Source of the DNA: Noviherbaspirillum cavernae
GTDB lineage: Bacteria; Pseudomonadota; Gammaproteobacteria; Burkholderiales; Burkholderiaceae_D
Reading direction: 5' to 3'
Assembly (NCBI RefSeq): GCF_003590875.1
Contig: NZ_QYUN01000002.1
Location: 1 to 64,000 of the forward strand
Length of the DNA stretch: 64,000 nt
A model generated the notes under the pieces. The model saw only the letters and a list, made by a program, of their open reading frames with translations. It was not told the origin of the DNA and searched no databases. The translations under genes and the position numbers were made by a program. Below are positions 31,491-44,236 of the stretch, piece by piece; within the stretch, counting starts at the first letter, position 1; the number at the start of each line of letters is the position of its first letter.

Positions 31491-32135
31491 CTATCGAAAT
31501 CGCGCATCGCTGACAAAGGAATTGTGCACGCGCTCATGCCCGAAAGTGGACGTCGGACCATGGCCCGGCACAAATGCGACATCATCGCCCAATGGCCACA
31601 ACCTTTCCCGGATCGAGTGGATCAACGTGGCAAAGTCCCCACGCGGGAAGTCGGTGCGTCCGATCGATCCCTGGAACAGGACATCGCCGACAAAAGCCAG
31701 GCGCACACCGACATGAAAAAACACCACGTGTCCGGGCGTGTGGCCCGGGCAGTGAAGCACTTGCAATGTCTGCTTGCCGAAACTCACCGTATCGCCGTCT
31801 TCCAGCCAGCGGTCCGGCTCGAATGCGTCAGCTGGCGGAAAGCCGGTGCGCCGTGTCGCCTCCGGTAATTGATCGATCCAGAACTTGTCTTCGCGCTGCG
31901 GCCCTTCGATCGGCACGCCGAATTCCTTGCGCACTTCGTCGGCCGCCGCACAGTGATCGAGATGGCCATGCGTGAGGAAGACTTTTTCCAGCGATACGCC
32001 CAACTGCTCCAGCGCCGCGCGCAGTCGCGGCACGTCGCCGCCGGGATCGACCAGCGCCGCCCGTCCGGTTTCCTCGCAGACGAGGATGCTGCAGTTCTGC
32101 TGATATGGCGTGACGGGGAGAATGGCGCATTTCAT
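31491..32135 (-). CDS. MBL-fold metallo-hydrolase (glyoxalase II-like)
   Basis: A 214-residue cytosolic metal-dependent hydrolase. The metal-binding motif THGHLDH is at residues 55-61, with further ligands in HCPGHTPGH and in FVGDVLFQGSIGRTD and VPGHGPTS. This pattern fits the YcbL-like glyoxalase II subgroup, which hydrolyses thioesters, though substrates differ. The start MKCAILPVTPYQQNCSIL is chosen by the family pattern; upstream in-frame text is non-homologous. It is a single gene facing the restriction cluster. Confidence 0.88.
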   Translation of the reverse strand: MKCAILPVTPYQQNCSILVCEETGRAALVDPGGDVPRLRAALEQLGVSLEKVFLTHGHLDHCAAADEVRKEFGVPIEGPQREDKFWIDQLPEATRRTGFPPADAFEPDRWLEDGDTVSFGKQTLQVLHCPGHTPGHVVFFHVGVRLAFVGDVLFQGSIGRTDFPRGDFATLIHSIRERLWPLGDDVAFVPGHGPTSTFGHERVHNSFVSDARFR

Positions 32136-32612
32136 GGGGTGACCGCAGTGGAATCGTGAAGCCGGCATCATACCAAGGCGTGTGCGAGTGTTCAGGGCGC
32201 CGCAGTCCTGGCTGAAAGCCCGTGGCGAAACGCCGGCGGCGTGCCGTGCGCCAGATATTGGAACGTGTCGATTTGCAGGAAAACCCTGCATGGAGAGTGT
32301 CACGCACCCGGGCACAACATCGTGGCGGCCTCATTGAGCATGAGGCAGACGACGGCGGCATTCCTGTGAATGTGTCGGCAAGCCGTTCGTAATCGCGCGC
32401 CTGACGGCGCAAGCGCGCGGCCCGGGCAACTGCGCTCGACCACCCGCGTCGGGGCCGCATCCCGATTCCGTGGCATTTCGTCCGACGTCGCTGAAGCGAT
32501 ATTTGACAGTTATCGCGCCAAGGCAATATCGTTCCCGAGAGTTGTTATCAAAACAATAAAATACCCGTCGCAGAACAATCCTTCCTTTTCATCCCCCAAT
32601 ATCAACGTCAAC
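32136..32612. other. 477-base intergenic region between MBL and ligase genes
   Basis: No protein frame with a ribosome site and no RNA structure is convincing. The last 100 bases are AT-richer and probably hold the ligase promoter, but I cannot fix the boxes. Confidence 0.35.
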
Positions 32613-33506
32613 ATGAAAACGACTCGACCCCGCGCATTACGTCCTTTGCTCGCCGCATTGCTGTTGAGTGGCGTCCTCCAGCCATGCATGCCGGCGTACT
32701 CCACCGAGTCGGCGACTGTCAGCCCCGACCTGATCGCTCCGCCATTGCTGCTGGCACAAACCTATTCCGACAAACACGATCTCGCGCATTACCTGGTCAG
32801 CGAAAAGCTGGACGGCGTTCGCGCTTACTGGGATGGAAGGAATCTGCGGTTCCGCAGCGGCAGGTTGATCCATGCGCCCGCCTGGTTCACCGCACAGTTT
32901 CCCGCACATGCGCTGGACGGGGAACTATGGATGGGACGTCAGCGCTTCGAGCGGCTGTCCGCCGCAGTACGCAGGCAGGAGCCGATGGATGCAGAGTGGC
33001 AGGCCATCAGCTATCAGCTCTATGAACTGCCCGATGGCGAAGGCAGTTTCAGCGAGCGCATCGCCGCCCTGCAAGCGAGTGTCGCGCAGGTCGGCGTGCC
33101 ATGGTTGCGCGTCCTGGCGCAGACGCGGGTGAGCGACCAGGCGGCGTTGAAAATGAAACTGGCGAAAGTCGTACGCGAAGGCGGCGAAGGCTTGATGCTG
33201 CATCGGGCCGACGCGCCATGGCAGACCGGGCGTTCAGACGTTTTGCTGAAACTGAAGCCGCATCAGGACGCGGAAGCGGTGATCGTGGCGCATGAGGCGG
33301 GGAAGGGGAAATATCAAGGCATGCTCGGCGCCCTCATCGTGATGACCCCGGACGGCCGGCGCTTTCGTCTGGGTAGCGGGTTGAGCGACACATTGCGCCG
33401 CTCGCCGCCCGCAATCGGCAGTACCGTCACCTACCGCTATCGTGACTTCACCTCGACAGGCTTGCCGAGATTCGCCAGTTTCTTGCGAGTACGGGAAAGC
33501 GAGTAA
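32613..33506 (+). CDS. ATP-dependent DNA ligase with signal peptide (LigE-like)
   Basis: A 297-residue minimal ATP-dependent DNA ligase, separate from the essential NAD-dependent LigA. The N-terminus (ALRPLLAALLLSGVLQPCMPAYS) is a signal peptide, so the enzyme probably works in the periplasm, as proposed for the Lig E group that is linked to DNA uptake. The nucleotidyltransferase domain has the AMP-accepting lysine in SEKLDGVRAYWDG (Lys65), then HALDGELW, EGGEGLMLH and LLKLKP; the OB domain ends [11 protein letters not shown]. No DNA-binding inserts are present. A decayed copy lies 1.1 kb downstream. Confidence 0.88.
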   Translation: MKTTRPRALRPLLAALLLSGVLQPCMPAYSTESATVSPDLIAPPLLLAQTYSDKHDLAHYLVSEKLDGVRAYWDGRNLRFRSGRLIHAPAWFTAQFPAHALDGELWMGRQRFERLSAAVRRQEPMDAEWQAISYQLYELPDGEGSFSERIAALQASVAQVGVPWLRVLAQTRVSDQAALKMKLAKVVREGGEGLMLHRADAPWQTGRSDVLLKLKPHQDAEAVIVAHEAGKGKYQGMLGALIVMTPDGRRFRLGSGLSDTLRRSPPAIGSTVTYRYRDFTSTGLPRFASFLRVRESE

Positions 33507-33862
33507 ACGAAACAAGCCGAATAAACGAAACAAGCGTTGTTGCGCAGGGCAATCCGCATTCAGCATTCACGGCAACATCGCGGCCAATTGACAATCAAGC
33601 GGCAAACCACGGCTACCGGATGACACTTCCCGCATCCGTAACGCATTGAGCAATATCAAACGCGTGGCGATGGCGGAACCTATGCTGGATATGCGGCTGC
33701 TGTACGTGGAAGCTTCTGCTTGTCATTTCGCCTCAGCATTTGTGAAATGACGGAATCTTTCGGCAGCGAGGATCACAGGGCAGTCTGCGTTTCGCAGCAA
33801 TCACGATCGTGTGTACTTGTTGCTGACAGCGCAATTGCAATCAGTAAAGAAGGAGAGCGAAC
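33507..33862. other. Intergenic region between ligase and peroxiredoxin genes
   Basis: It begins with the 13-mer AAACGAAACAAGC, repeated twice 17 bases apart. Part of this tail also follows the decayed ligase copy, showing that the duplication extended past the gene. The right end holds AAGGAGAG, the peroxiredoxin ribosome site. No gene is seen between. Confidence 0.4.
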
Positions 33863-34546
33863 ATGTCACTACGCATCAACGATATGGCCCCCGATTTCAA
33901 CGCCGAGACGACCGAGGGACCCATCAGTTTTCACCAGTGGATCGGCAATGGCTGGGCGATCCTGTTCTCCCACCCCAAGGACTTCACGCCGGTCTGCACG
34001 ACGGAACTGGGCTACATGGCCAGGATCGCGCCCGAATTCGCGAAGCGGAATTGCAAGCTGATCGGCTTGAGCGTCGACCCCGTCGAGAGCCATGCGAAAT
34101 GGGCCAAGGACATCGAGGAAACGCAGGGCCATGCGCCCAACTATCCGATCATCGGCGACCGCGATCTTGCGGTGTCCAAGCTGTACAACATGCTCCCCGC
34201 GGACGAACCGGGGACTTCCGAAGGCCGCACACCCGCCACCAACGCGACGGTGCGGTCCGTGTTCGTCGTCGGTCCCGACAAGAAGATCAAGCTGATGCTC
34301 ACCTATCCGATGAGCACCGGCCGCAATTTCGATGAAATCCTGCGCGTGCTCGATTCGATGCAACTGACGATGGAAAACAAGGTGGCGACACCGGTGAACT
34401 GGAAACCCGGCGAGGACGTGATCATCCTCGCGTCGGTCAGCGACGACGAGGCGAAGACTTTGTTCCCCGAGGGCTGGACCACGGTCAAGCCGTATCTACG
34501 TACGGTCAAGCAGCCGGCGAAGGCCGGGCAGGCATCGCGTGGCTGA
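33863..34546 (+). CDS. Peroxiredoxin, 1-Cys (Prx6) type
   Basis: A 227-residue cytosolic thiol peroxidase that reduces hydrogen peroxide and organic peroxides. The catalytic cysteine is Cys45 in FTPVCTTELG, with the supporting threonine three residues before it. The C-terminal extension (PVNWKPGEDVIILASVSDDE, then LFPEGWTTVKPYLR) is characteristic of the Prx6 group, which lacks a resolving cysteine. AAGGAGAG stands seven bases before the ATG. It separates the two ligase copies. There is no adjacent OxyR-like regulator. Confidence 0.93.
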   Translation: MSLRINDMAPDFNAETTEGPISFHQWIGNGWAILFSHPKDFTPVCTTELGYMARIAPEFAKRNCKLIGLSVDPVESHAKWAKDIEETQGHAPNYPIIGDRDLAVSKLYNMLPADEPGTSEGRTPATNATVRSVFVVGPDKKIKLMLTYPMSTGRNFDEILRVLDSMQLTMENKVATPVNWKPGEDVIILASVSDDEAKTLFPEGWTTVKPYLRTVKQPAKAGQASRG

Positions 34547-35314
34547 ACGCATGCATGTCTGAGCTGACGCCGCCTCGGGCGGAGCGATGTTGGCAGGGCG
34601 GGTTCATCCCTGGATGGCGCTGGCCGCCTTGCTGTTGCGCTTGCCTTTGGGGGCTGGTTCACGGGCGGCGGGAACAGTTCGTGCATATTGGGATGGCAAG
34701 AGTCTGCGCTTTCGTAGAGGCAGGTTGATTCATGCCCTTGCATGGTTTACTGCACCATTGCCCGCGCATGCACTGGATGGGGAATTGTGGATGGGCCGCC
34801 GGAGTTTCGAACGCTTGTCCGCCGCGTACGCAGGCAGGAACCGCTGGATGCGGAGTGGAAGAACATCAGCTATCAAGTCTATGAACGGCCCGGTGGCGAG
34901 GGCAGTTTCAGCGAGCGCATCGCTGTTCTGCAGACGAGCCTCGCGCAGGCTGGCGTTCCGTGGCTGCAAGTGCTGGCGCAGACGCGCGTGGCCGACAAGG
35001 CGGCGTTGCGGGTGATGCTGGCGCAAGTGGTGCGCGAGGGAGGCGAAGGCCTGATGCTGCACCGGGCGGATGCGGTTTGGCAGACAGGGAGGTCGGACGT
35101 GTTGCTGAAGCTGAAGCCGCAGCAGGATGCGGAAGCGGTGATGGTGGCGCACGAGGCGGGGAAGGGGAAGTGCCGCGGCATGCTGGGTGCGATCGTGGTG
35201 ATGATGCCGGATGGCCGACGCTTTCGCCTCGGTAGTGGCTTGAACGATGCCGTGCGTCTTGCGTCGCCAGCCATTGGCAGCACCGTCACCTACCGTTATC
35301 GCGACCTGTAGTGG

Positions 35315-36876
<1,562 letters not shown>

Positions 36877-36918
36877 TCAAGAGCGCATCGCTTTCCCGCA
36901 GCGCAACCCATCCTCGCA

Positions 36919-39900
36919 ATGACCGCACAAGACCTCATCAAGAAATTTCATACTGCCGCCCCTGATGAAAAAATCCTAGTCACGCTGTTGGCCTTGCACG
37001 GCGAGGCGCTGGGCAAGACGCGCTTGCTCGAATGTTTGCGCAGGCTCGGTGTCCGGGACGGCAGCGGCAAGATTCATGCGGCCGGCTCGCTGGCCGAAAC
37101 GATGGCGCAGTTGCGACGCAAGGGTTTTATCAGTGACGAACACGGCAGCGGTTTCGTCTGCGCTGCGGAATTGAACATGCCGGCGCTGCGGGAAGCGCTC
37201 GATGAGGATTCATTCGAACGGCTGTGCGCGGCCGTCGAGGCATGCTGCCCTCTTGGCATGTCATACAGCGGCTTCCCCTATTTGCGGTCTTATCGCCAGG
37301 GTCTGGCACGCTTGCGCATGGCGCTGCTGCGCGGGCAGCCGCCGGAGGAGGTGCATCCCTGGCTGGCTGCATGCATGCAGTTTCGCGATTACGGACAAGT
37401 GCATCCGTTCGTCGAGCTGTGCGGCAGGCCGTTCGAGCCGGACCTGTTCGCGCGTCTGCATCCGCTGCTGCAGGAAAATGTCATGGCGCATCTGCTGTCG
37501 CATGCGCTGGCCGAGCCGGAAACCGCGCCGCCGCTGCGGGACTGGGCGCGGCAATATCTGGCGCGCGGCGGGCACGATGCCAGCCTGCTGCGATTCGCGC
37601 TGGCGGAGCACTGGCTGGTGTGCGGCCGGCTGGAGGAGGCATGGGCGCTGGTCAAGGATGACGACACCGCCGGAGCGCAATTCGTGCGTGCTGCGATCCT
37701 GCTGCTGCGCGGCGATCATGGCAGCGCGGTGCCGGCCTTCGAGGCGGCGCTGAAAACACTGCGCAAGGAGCAGGGCAAGCGCAATATCGTCATGGACGGC
37801 CCGTGCGGCTATCTGTATGCGCTGGCGATGATGCGCTCGGGGGAACCGAAATACAGGAAGCAAGCCGAAACCTGTCTCGAGCTGGCGCTGCGCACCGGCT
37901 ATCGGCCCGACATGCAGGTGTACCTGAAGCTGAGCCTGCTGCACCAGGTGCAGGGCGGCACGAGCAAGGCGGAAGCGGCGCTGGAGCTGGAACGCTCGAC
38001 CGGGCCGCAGATGCTGCCGCAATTGTTCCAGGCCTTGCTGTGCTATTGGCTGGGGCTGCCGGAGGCCGGAAACAGACAGGCCGCATTGGCCGAATTGCTC
38101 CAGCGCGCCGAGGCCGCGGGCTTTCATTTCATCGCGGCACAGGCCGGCGAATTGCTGGCGCGGCTGGGCGAGGCGCGCCATGGCGGGCAGGCTGCCGCGC
38201 TGCGCCGCCAATACGGACTTGACGACCTGTGCGACTGGTTCGAGCGGCAGGAGGCGTGGCAACGGCAGTTGTCGGCGCTGATCGGCTTGCATCAAACCGC
38301 AGCCGTGCCGAAATCGGACGCGCAGGCGCGGCTGGTGTGGCTGGTTGCGTATGAGCCGCGTCATCAGATGGCGAGGGTCGAGCCGCGCGAGCAGAAGCGT
38401 GATGCGAAAGGCAACTGGAGCAAGGGTCGGGCGGTGGCGCTGGCGCGCCTGCGCGAGGGGAGCGATCAATTGGGCTACCTCACGCCGCAGGATGCGCGCG
38501 TGACAGCCGCCATTGGCCTTAATTCTTCCTACAACTACTACGGTGGTTCGCGCTACGAACTCGATGACATGAAGGCGCTGGCGGCGCTGGCCGGCCATCC
38601 GCTGGTGTTCTGGCGCGATGCACCCGAGGTGCGCGTCGAAGTGCTGCGTGGCGAGCCGGAGCTGCTCATCAAGGAAAGCGCCGGCAAGGTTCGTCTCAGC
38701 CTGCAGCCGGCGATCGATCCGGAAGGCCGCGACGTACTGATCAGCAAGGAAACGCCGACGCGCCTGCGCATCCTCAAGATCGGCGACGAGCACCGGCGTA
38801 TCGCGGCCATTCTGGGCGGCGGCCTGAGCGTGCCGGCGCAGGCGAAGGAGCGGGTGCTGCAGGCAGTCAGTGCGGTGTCCTCGCTGATCACGGTGCAGTC
38901 CGATATCGGCGGCGGCGCGACCGATGTCGAGCAGGTCGATGCGGACGGCCGTCTGCATGTGCATCTGCTGCCCTGGGAAGCGGGCTTGAAGATGCAAATC
39001 CTGGTCAAGCCCTTCGCCGATGGCGGCCCCTGCTATGCGCCCGGCCAGGGCACCGAAAGCGTGATCGCCGAAGTGAACGGCAAGCGCCTGCAGGCGCGCC
39101 GCGATCTGGCCGCCGAACGCAAGGCGGCAAAGGCGTTGAAGACCGCCTGCGCGGCACTGGAGACGGCCGAGGAATCGCACGGCGAATGGCGGCTGGCCGA
39201 GCCGCAACCCAGCCTGGAACTGCTGCTGCAGTTGCAGGCATGCGCCGACGGTGTAGTGATCGCCTGGCCCGAAGGCGAAAAATTCCGCGTCGGCGCGCAG
39301 CTTGATTCACGCCAGATGCGGCTGGCAGTCAAGAGCGAGCGCGACTGGTTTGCCGTCAGCGGGCAATTGCAGGTCGACGACGATACCGTGCTCGACCTGC
39401 GCCAGTTGCTGGAACTGGTCAGCCAGAGTCCGGGGCGCTTCGTCGCGCTCGACGGCAACCGCTTTCTCGCACTCACCGAAGAATTCCACCGCCGCCTGTC
39501 GGAGCTGGCGGCTTTCGGCGAGATGCACAGGCAAGGCGTGCGCGTGCATCCACTGGCCGCGTTCGCGCTGGAAGAACTGGCCGATGACGCCGGCAGTGTC
39601 AAGGCCGACAAGGAATGGAAGCGGCATCTGGCGCGCCTGGCCGAACTCGACACGCTGGAGCCGCAAGTGCCCGGCACGCTGCAAGCCGAGCTGCGCGATT
39701 ACCAGCTCATGGGCTTCCGCTGGCTGGCGCGTCTGGCGCACTGGGGTGTGGGCGCCTGCCTGGCCGACGACATGGGGCTGGGCAAGACCGTGCAGGCACT
39801 GGCGCTGATCCTGTCGCGCGCACCGCAGGGGCCGACGCTGGTGGTCGCGCCGACCTCGGTGTGCATGAACTGGCAGAGCGAAGCCGCGCGCTTTGCGCCG

Positions 39901-41067
39901 ACGCTCAACGTCATCCTGTTCGGCAGCGGCGACCGCAACCGCACCCTGGCCGAATTGCAGCCGCTCGATCTCGTCATCGTCAGCTACGGCCTGTTGCAGC
40001 AGGAGGCCGAACTGTTTGCCGGCGTGCACTGGCGCACCATCGTGCTCGACGAAGCGCAGGCGATCAAGAATGCGCTGACCAAGCGCAGCCAGGCCGTGAT
40101 GGCACTCTCGGCCGACTTCCGCATGGCCGCCACCGGCACGCCGCTGGAAAACCATCTGGGCGAATTGTGGAACCTGTTCCGTTTCATCAATCCCGGCCTG
40201 CTCGGCTCGCAGGAGCAGTTCAACCAGCGTTTCGCCACACCCATCGAACGCGAGCAGGACGCTGTCGCACGCGCCCGACTGCGCCGCCTGATCCAGCCCT
40301 TCATCCTGCGCCGCACCAAGACCCAGGTGCTGGCCGAACTGCCCTCGCGTACCGAGATCGTGCGCGAAGTCGATCTCTCGAAAGACGAAGCCGTGCTGTA
40401 CGAGGCGCTGCGCCGCAGCGCACTGGAGAAACTGGCCGCAGACGACGCGCCGGCCGGACAGAAGTCGCTGCAAATCCTCGCCGAAATCATGAAGCTGCGC
40501 CGCGCCTGCTGCAACCCGCAACTGGTCGCGCCGGAACTCGGCATCGCCAGCAGCAAGCTGGCCGCCTTCGGTGAATTGCTCGACGAACTGCTGGAGAACC
40601 GCCACAAGGCGCTGGTGTTCAGTCAGTTTGTCGATCACCTCAGCCTGATCCGTGCCGAACTCGACCAACGCGGGCTGCGCTACCAGTATCTCGATGGCGC
40701 CACGACCATGCGGGAGCGAAAGAAGCGCGTCGACGCCTTCCAGTCCGGCGACGGCGACGTGTTCCTGATCAGCCTGAAAGCCGGCGGCACCGGCTTGAAC
40801 CTCACCGCCGCCGACTACGTGATCCACATGGACCCATGGTGGAACCCGGCGGTCGAAGACCAGGCCTCCGACCGCGCCCACCGCATGGGCCAGCAGCGGC
40901 CGGTCACAATCTACCGACTGGTCGCGCGGCACACCATCGAGGAGCGCATCGTCGATCTGCACAGGCACAAGCGCGATCTGGCCGACAGTCTGCTGGAAGG
41001 CAGCGATGTGGCAGGCAAGATGTCGGCGCAGGAGATGCTGGGCATGCTGCAGCATGGATTGGGGTAG
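36919..41067 (+). CDS. Very large SNF2-family DEAD/DEAH helicase
   Basis: A 1382-residue cytosolic ATPase with a C-terminal SNF2/SWI2 motor. The motor spans about residue 920 to the end: Walker [17 protein letters not shown] near 950, DEAQAIKN, then [20 protein letters not shown]. Its second lobe has [21 protein letters not shown] and [10 protein letters not shown]. The N-terminal 900 residues contain helical repeats (about 130-480), then a beta-rich SNF2-associated region. Proteins of this layout are widespread in betaproteobacteria without a clear role; bacterial SNF2 proteins such as RapA remodel RNA polymerase complexes. The start [10 protein letters not shown] is chosen because upstream text is non-homologous. 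Confidence 0.87.
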   Translation: MTAQDLIKKFHTAAPDEKILVTLLALHGEALGKTRLLECLRRLGVRDGSGKIHAAGSLAETMAQLRRKGFISDEHGSGFVCAAELNMPALREALDEDSFERLCAAVEACCPLGMSYSGFPYLRSYRQGLARLRMALLRGQPPEEVHPWLAACMQFRDYGQVHPFVELCGRPFEPDLFARLHPLLQENVMAHLLSHALAEPETAPPLRDWARQYLARGGHDASLLRFALAEHWLVCGRLEEAWALVKDDDTAGAQFVRAAILLLRGDHGSAVPAFEAALKTLRKEQGKRNIVMDGPCGYLYALAMMRSGEPKYRKQAETCLELALRTGYRPDMQVYLKLSLLHQVQGGTSKAEAALELERSTGPQMLPQLFQALLCYWLGLPEAGNRQAALAELLQRAEAAGFHFIAAQAGELLARLGEARHGGQAAALRRQYGLDDLCDWFERQEAWQRQLSALIGLHQTAAVPKSDAQARLVWLVAYEPRHQMARVEPREQKRDAKGNWSKGRAVALARLREGSDQLGYLTPQDARVTAAIGLNSSYNYYGGSRYELDDMKALAALAGHPLVFWRDAPEVRVEVLRGEPELLIKESAGKVRLSLQPAIDPEGRDVLISKETPTRLRILKIGDEHRRIAAILGGGLSVPAQAKERVLQAVSAVSSLITVQSDIGGGATDVEQVDADGRLHVHLLPWEAGLKMQILVKPFADGGPCYAPGQGTESVIAEVNGKRLQARRDLAAERKAAKALKTACAALETAEESHGEWRLAEPQPSLELLLQLQACADGVVIAWPEGEKFRVGAQLDSRQMRLAVKSERDWFAVSGQLQVDDDTVLDLRQLLELVSQSPGRFVALDGNRFLALTEEFHRRLSELAAFGEMHRQGVRVHPLAAFALEELADDAGSVKADKEWKRHLARLAELDTLEPQVPGTLQAELRDYQLMGFRWLARLAHWGVGACLADDMGLGKTVQALALILSRAPQGPTLVVAPTSVCMNWQSEAARFAPTLNVILFGSGDRNRTLAELQPLDLVIVSYGLLQQEAELFAGVHWRTIVLDEAQAIKNALTKRSQAVMALSADFRMAATGTPLENHLGELWNLFRFINPGLLGSQEQFNQRFATPIEREQDAVARARLRRLIQPFILRRTKTQVLAELPSRTEIVREVDLSKDEAVLYEALRRSALEKLAADDAPAGQKSLQILAEIMKLRRACCNPQLVAPELGIASSKLAAFGELLDELLENRHKALVFSQFVDHLSLIRAELDQRGLRYQYLDGATTMRERKKRVDAFQSGDGDVFLISLKAGGTGLNLTAADYVIHMDPWWNPAVEDQASDRAHRMGQQRPVTIYRLVARHTIEERIVDLHRHKRDLADSLLEGSDVAGKMSAQEMLGMLQHGLG

Positions 41068-41262
41068 TGCAAATGGCAATGTCGCTGCCTTGTCCGTTGC
41101 GATGGTCAACCGCAACAAAGCATCGCCGCGTTCAGGCAAGCACAGCACGGCAAGCCTTGCGATCGCCGGCGACATCCTGAGCAACCCGAGCCTGTCGGAC
41201 CATGATTGGATGCGGGATGGCAGAACGAAGGTCCGCATTCGCAGGCAGATTGCGCGTTTTCA

Positions 41263-41282
41263 GAGACAATACGGGTTGTCTC
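41263..41282. promoter_or_regulatory. Palindrome upstream of the polysaccharide cluster
   Basis: GAGACAA and TTGTCTC form perfect 7-base arms around TACGGG, 60 bases before rfbB. This is the only compact palindrome in the 270-base gap and could be an operator. I see no clear -35/-10 pair. Confidence 0.3.
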
Positions 41283-41341
41283 GGGGCGCTGTTTTTGATG
41301 ACGGCGCCTTGTTCAAAAAAACAGGATGGACAGGATCAGAC

Positions 41342-42424
41342 ATGATTTTGGTAACGGGTGGTGCCGGATTCATCGGCTCGAACTTCATTCTTGACTGGTT
41401 TTCGCAAAGTGATGAACCGGTCATCAACTTTGACAAGCTGACCTATGCCGGCAATCTGAACAATCTTTCGGCGCTGGGGCAGGACTTGCGCCATGTGTTT
41501 GTGCAGGGGGATATTTGCGACACGGCGCATGTGGCATCGCTTCTCGCCACGCATGCGCCGCGCGCGATTGTTCATTTCGCGGCGGAGAGTCATGTCGATC
41601 GCTCCATCCATGGCCCCGCCGATTTCATTGCAACCAATGTCAACGGCACCTTCAGTCTGCTGGAGGCGGCGCGTGCCTACTGGTCGGGCCTGCGCGATGC
41701 CGACCGTGCGGCATTTCGTTTTCTGCATGTGTCGACCGATGAAGTGTATGGCTCGCTTGGACCGGATGACGCGCCATTCCGCGAAACCACGCCCTATGCG
41801 CCGAACAGTCCGTATTCCGCATCCAAGGCGGCATCGGACCATTTGGTGCGCGCCTATCACCACACCTATGGATTGCCCGTACTGACGACCAATTGTTCCA
41901 ACAATTATGGCCCGTATCACTTTCCCGAAAAGCTGATTCCGTTGATCATTGCCAATGCCCTGGACGGCAAGCCCCTGCCGATTTACGGCGATGGCCAGAA
42001 CATGCGCGACTGGCTGTATGTCAGTGATCATTGCGCGGCGATCCGTCGCGTGCTCGTCGATGGCCGCCCTGGCGAAACCTATAATATCGGCGGCTGGAAT
42101 GAAAAGACCAACCTCGACGTCGTTCAAACCCTGTGCGACATCTTGAATGCGCTCGCGCCCAGGGCCGACGCCGCAAACTATCGCAACCAGATCACCTTCG
42201 TGCAAGACCGCCCCGGCCATGATCGGCGCTATGCAATCGATGCGCGCAAGATCGAGCAGGAACTGGGATGGAGGCCTGCGGAAACGTTCGAAAGCGGAAT
42301 ACGAAAAACGGTCCGATGGTATCTGGACAATCAGGACTGGGTGCGCGACGTGCAGTCGGGCGCATACTTGAAATGGGTTGAAAAGAATTATGGCAACCGT
42401 CAACACAACGAAAGAAAAGCATGA
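41342..42424 (+). CDS. rfbB: dTDP-glucose 4,6-dehydratase
   Basis: It converts dTDP-glucose to dTDP-4-keto-6-deoxyglucose, the second step of dTDP-rhamnose synthesis. The 360 residues include the NAD-binding GGAGFIG near the start, [24 protein letters not shown], the catalytic region STDEVYG and the YSASKAASD tyrosine-lysine pair. The substrate-binding [15 protein letters not shown] is complete. The ATG begins the family pattern [15 protein letters not shown]. Its stop overlaps the rfbA start by four bases. This is the first gene of the polysaccharide cluster. Confidence 0.96.
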   Translation: MILVTGGAGFIGSNFILDWFSQSDEPVINFDKLTYAGNLNNLSALGQDLRHVFVQGDICDTAHVASLLATHAPRAIVHFAAESHVDRSIHGPADFIATNVNGTFSLLEAARAYWSGLRDADRAAFRFLHVSTDEVYGSLGPDDAPFRETTPYAPNSPYSASKAASDHLVRAYHHTYGLPVLTTNCSNNYGPYHFPEKLIPLIIANALDGKPLPIYGDGQNMRDWLYVSDHCAAIRRVLVDGRPGETYNIGGWNEKTNLDVVQTLCDILNALAPRADAANYRNQITFVQDRPGHDRRYAIDARKIEQELGWRPAETFESGIRKTVRWYLDNQDWVRDVQSGAYLKWVEKNYGNRQHNERKA

Positions 42425-43314
42425 CAGCCGCACGTAAAGGCATCATTCTGGCCGGCGGCTCCGGCACCCGGCTCTATCCCGTCACGATGTCCATATCTAA
42501 GCAATTGCTCCCGGTATATGACAAGCCGATGATCTACTACCCGCTCACCACGCTGATGCTGGCGGGGATACGCGAGATCCTCATCATTTCCACACCGCAG
42601 GATACGCCGCGCTTTGCGGAGTTGCTTGGGGATGGCAGCCAGTGGGGACTCGATCTCCGCTATGCGGTTCAGCCATCACCGGACGGCTTGGCGCAGGCAT
42701 TCCTTATCGGCCGTGAATTCATCAATGGCATGCCGTCAGCCTTGATTCTCGGGGATAACATTTTTTATGGCGGCAACTTCGAACAGACTCTGGTGCGCGC
42801 ATCCGCAAACGACAAGGGTGCGACCGTGTTTGCCTATCATGTTCAGGACCCCCAGCGTTTTGGCGTGATCGAGTTTGACAAGACGCGTCAAGTACTGTCG
42901 CTGGAAGAAAAGCCTGCCATTCCAAAATCCAATTACGCTGTCACCGGTCTGTATTTCTACGACTCCAATGCATGTGACATTGCCGCACAAGTCAAGCCAT
43001 CCACACGCGGCGAACTTGAAATTACAGACATCAATCGCGACTATCTGCGTCGCGAGGAATTGCATGTCGAGTTGATGGGCCGGGGAATGGCATGGCTTGA
43101 TACCGGCACGCATGAATCATTGCTCGAGGCGGGATCGTTTATCGCGACGATTGAAAAGCGCCAAGGACTCAAGATTGCCTGCCCGGAGGAAATTGCGTAT
43201 CGAAAAGGCTATATCGATGCGGTCCAGGTTGAAAAACTTGCGCAACCATTGAAGAAAAACGAGTATGGACAATACCTGTTGAGAGTGGTGTCCGAACACG
43301 TGTTCCGGTCATGA
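42421..43314 (+). CDS. rfbA: Glucose-1-phosphate thymidylyltransferase
   Basis: It makes dTDP-glucose from dTTP and glucose 1-phosphate, the first step of the pathway, and is usually inhibited by dTDP-rhamnose. The 297-residue enzyme has the nucleotide-binding [11 protein letters not shown], then [26 protein letters not shown] and TGLYFYD. Length and motifs are normal. It overlaps rfbB and rfbC by four bases on each side. Confidence 0.96.
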   Translation: MTAARKGIILAGGSGTRLYPVTMSISKQLLPVYDKPMIYYPLTTLMLAGIREILIISTPQDTPRFAELLGDGSQWGLDLRYAVQPSPDGLAQAFLIGREFINGMPSALILGDNIFYGGNFEQTLVRASANDKGATVFAYHVQDPQRFGVIEFDKTRQVLSLEEKPAIPKSNYAVTGLYFYDSNACDIAAQVKPSTRGELEITDINRDYLRREELHVELMGRGMAWLDTGTHESLLEAGSFIATIEKRQGLKIACPEEIAYRKGYIDAVQVEKLAQPLKKNEYGQYLLRVVSEHVFRS

Positions 43315-43856
43315 AGATTATTGAAACGGCATTGCCCGAAGTGCTGCTGATCGAACCCGAGATTCATGTCGATGGGCGTGGCCAGTGTTGGGAGAGTTTC
43401 AACGAACGGCGTTTTTTTTCAGCCACCGGATTGCGCCCGGGGTTTGTGGAAGACAACCACACCCGTTCCACGAGAGGCGCCCTCCATGGCCTGCATTACC
43501 AGATACGTCAACCGCAAGCGAAGCTGGTCAGGGTGGTGTTCGGTGAAGTCTTCGACGTCGCGGTCGATCTGCGCAAATCCTCGCCCAATTTCGGACGCTG
43601 GACCGGCGCGGTTCTTTCCGCCGAAAATCGCTTGCAGATGTGGATTCCTGAAGGATTCGCGCACGGCTTCCTGGTCAAGAGCGGGACGGCGGAATTCCTG
43701 TACAAGGTGACCGATTTCCATGCGCCGCAACATGAGCGTGCGATACGCTGGGACGATCCGGCCATTGCCGTCGACTGGCCGCTCGACGCCGCTCCCATTC
43801 TTTCGGCGAAAGATCGGATTGCAAAGACTCTGGCCGATGCGGAGGTTTTCGCATGA
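43311..43856 (+). CDS. rfbC: dTDP-4-dehydrorhamnose 3,5-epimerase
   Basis: It epimerises C3 and C5 of dTDP-4-keto-6-deoxyglucose to give dTDP-4-keto-L-rhamnose. The 181-residue cupin enzyme contains the catalytic histidine in [10 protein letters not shown], the aspartate region [23 protein letters not shown], and the tyrosine in EFLYKVTDF. It is complete. The next gene should be rfbD, but only a scar remains. Confidence 0.95.
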   Translation: MKIIETALPEVLLIEPEIHVDGRGQCWESFNERRFFSATGLRPGFVEDNHTRSTRGALHGLHYQIRQPQAKLVRVVFGEVFDVAVDLRKSSPNFGRWTGAVLSAENRLQMWIPEGFAHGFLVKSGTAEFLYKVTDFHAPQHERAIRWDDPAIAVDWPLDAAPILSAKDRIAKTLADAEVFA

Positions 43857-44089
43857 AGATTTTTTTGCTCGGCAAAACGGGACGGCTTTGCTCAAGCAAT
43901 TCTGGAAAATTCCAATCTGGTAAGCGAAACGACCCTACTTCCCATTGCATCGAGCGACTATCCTGCAGCGGCCAGACGTCCCGTCAATTCGGATTGAACA
44001 GTGAGCGTTTCATGCGCACCTTCTGCGATTTGCCCGGATGGGAGGATTCCCTGCTGCGCCTGAACATGCGCAGCATCGCCCTGCAATGA
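43853..44089 (+). pseudogene. rfbD: Scar of rfbD (dTDP-4-dehydrorhamnose reductase)
   Basis: The start [11 protein letters not shown] fits the RfbD N-terminus and overlaps rfbC by ATGA. It then jumps, out of frame, to text from the far C-terminus: GFAQAILENSNLV, PIASSDYPAAARRPVNS, and after a further one-base loss near 43991, LNSERFMRTFCDLPGWEDSLL. Some 220 codons, including the YxxxK catalytic region, are gone. The product cannot be a reductase. This is a large internal deletion plus a frameshift, unlikely to be a sequencing error. Unless another copy exists elsewhere, dTDP-L-rhamnose cannot be finished. Confidence 0.85.
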
Positions 44090-44236
44090 ATTTTGCTATT
44101 GGCGGGCCCCGTTGAATCTGTGCATTCCATGCATCGTGGTTCACGTGTCTGTCATGAAAAATGCGAGGCCACGCGCTATTCGATGGCACAATTCGGTTTT
44201 GCCGCGATATCGGCGTGCAGTGAATGAAAAAATGTC

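Noticed and set aside
33720..34061. Frame overlapping the peroxiredoxin start
   Set aside because: Out of frame with the clear peroxiredoxin gene and ends within it; no homology.
41006..41341. Longer start for rfbB overlapping the helicase gene end
   Set aside because: The upstream 112 codons have no homology, and the Rossmann motif of RfbB normally begins within a few residues of the start, as it does from 41342.
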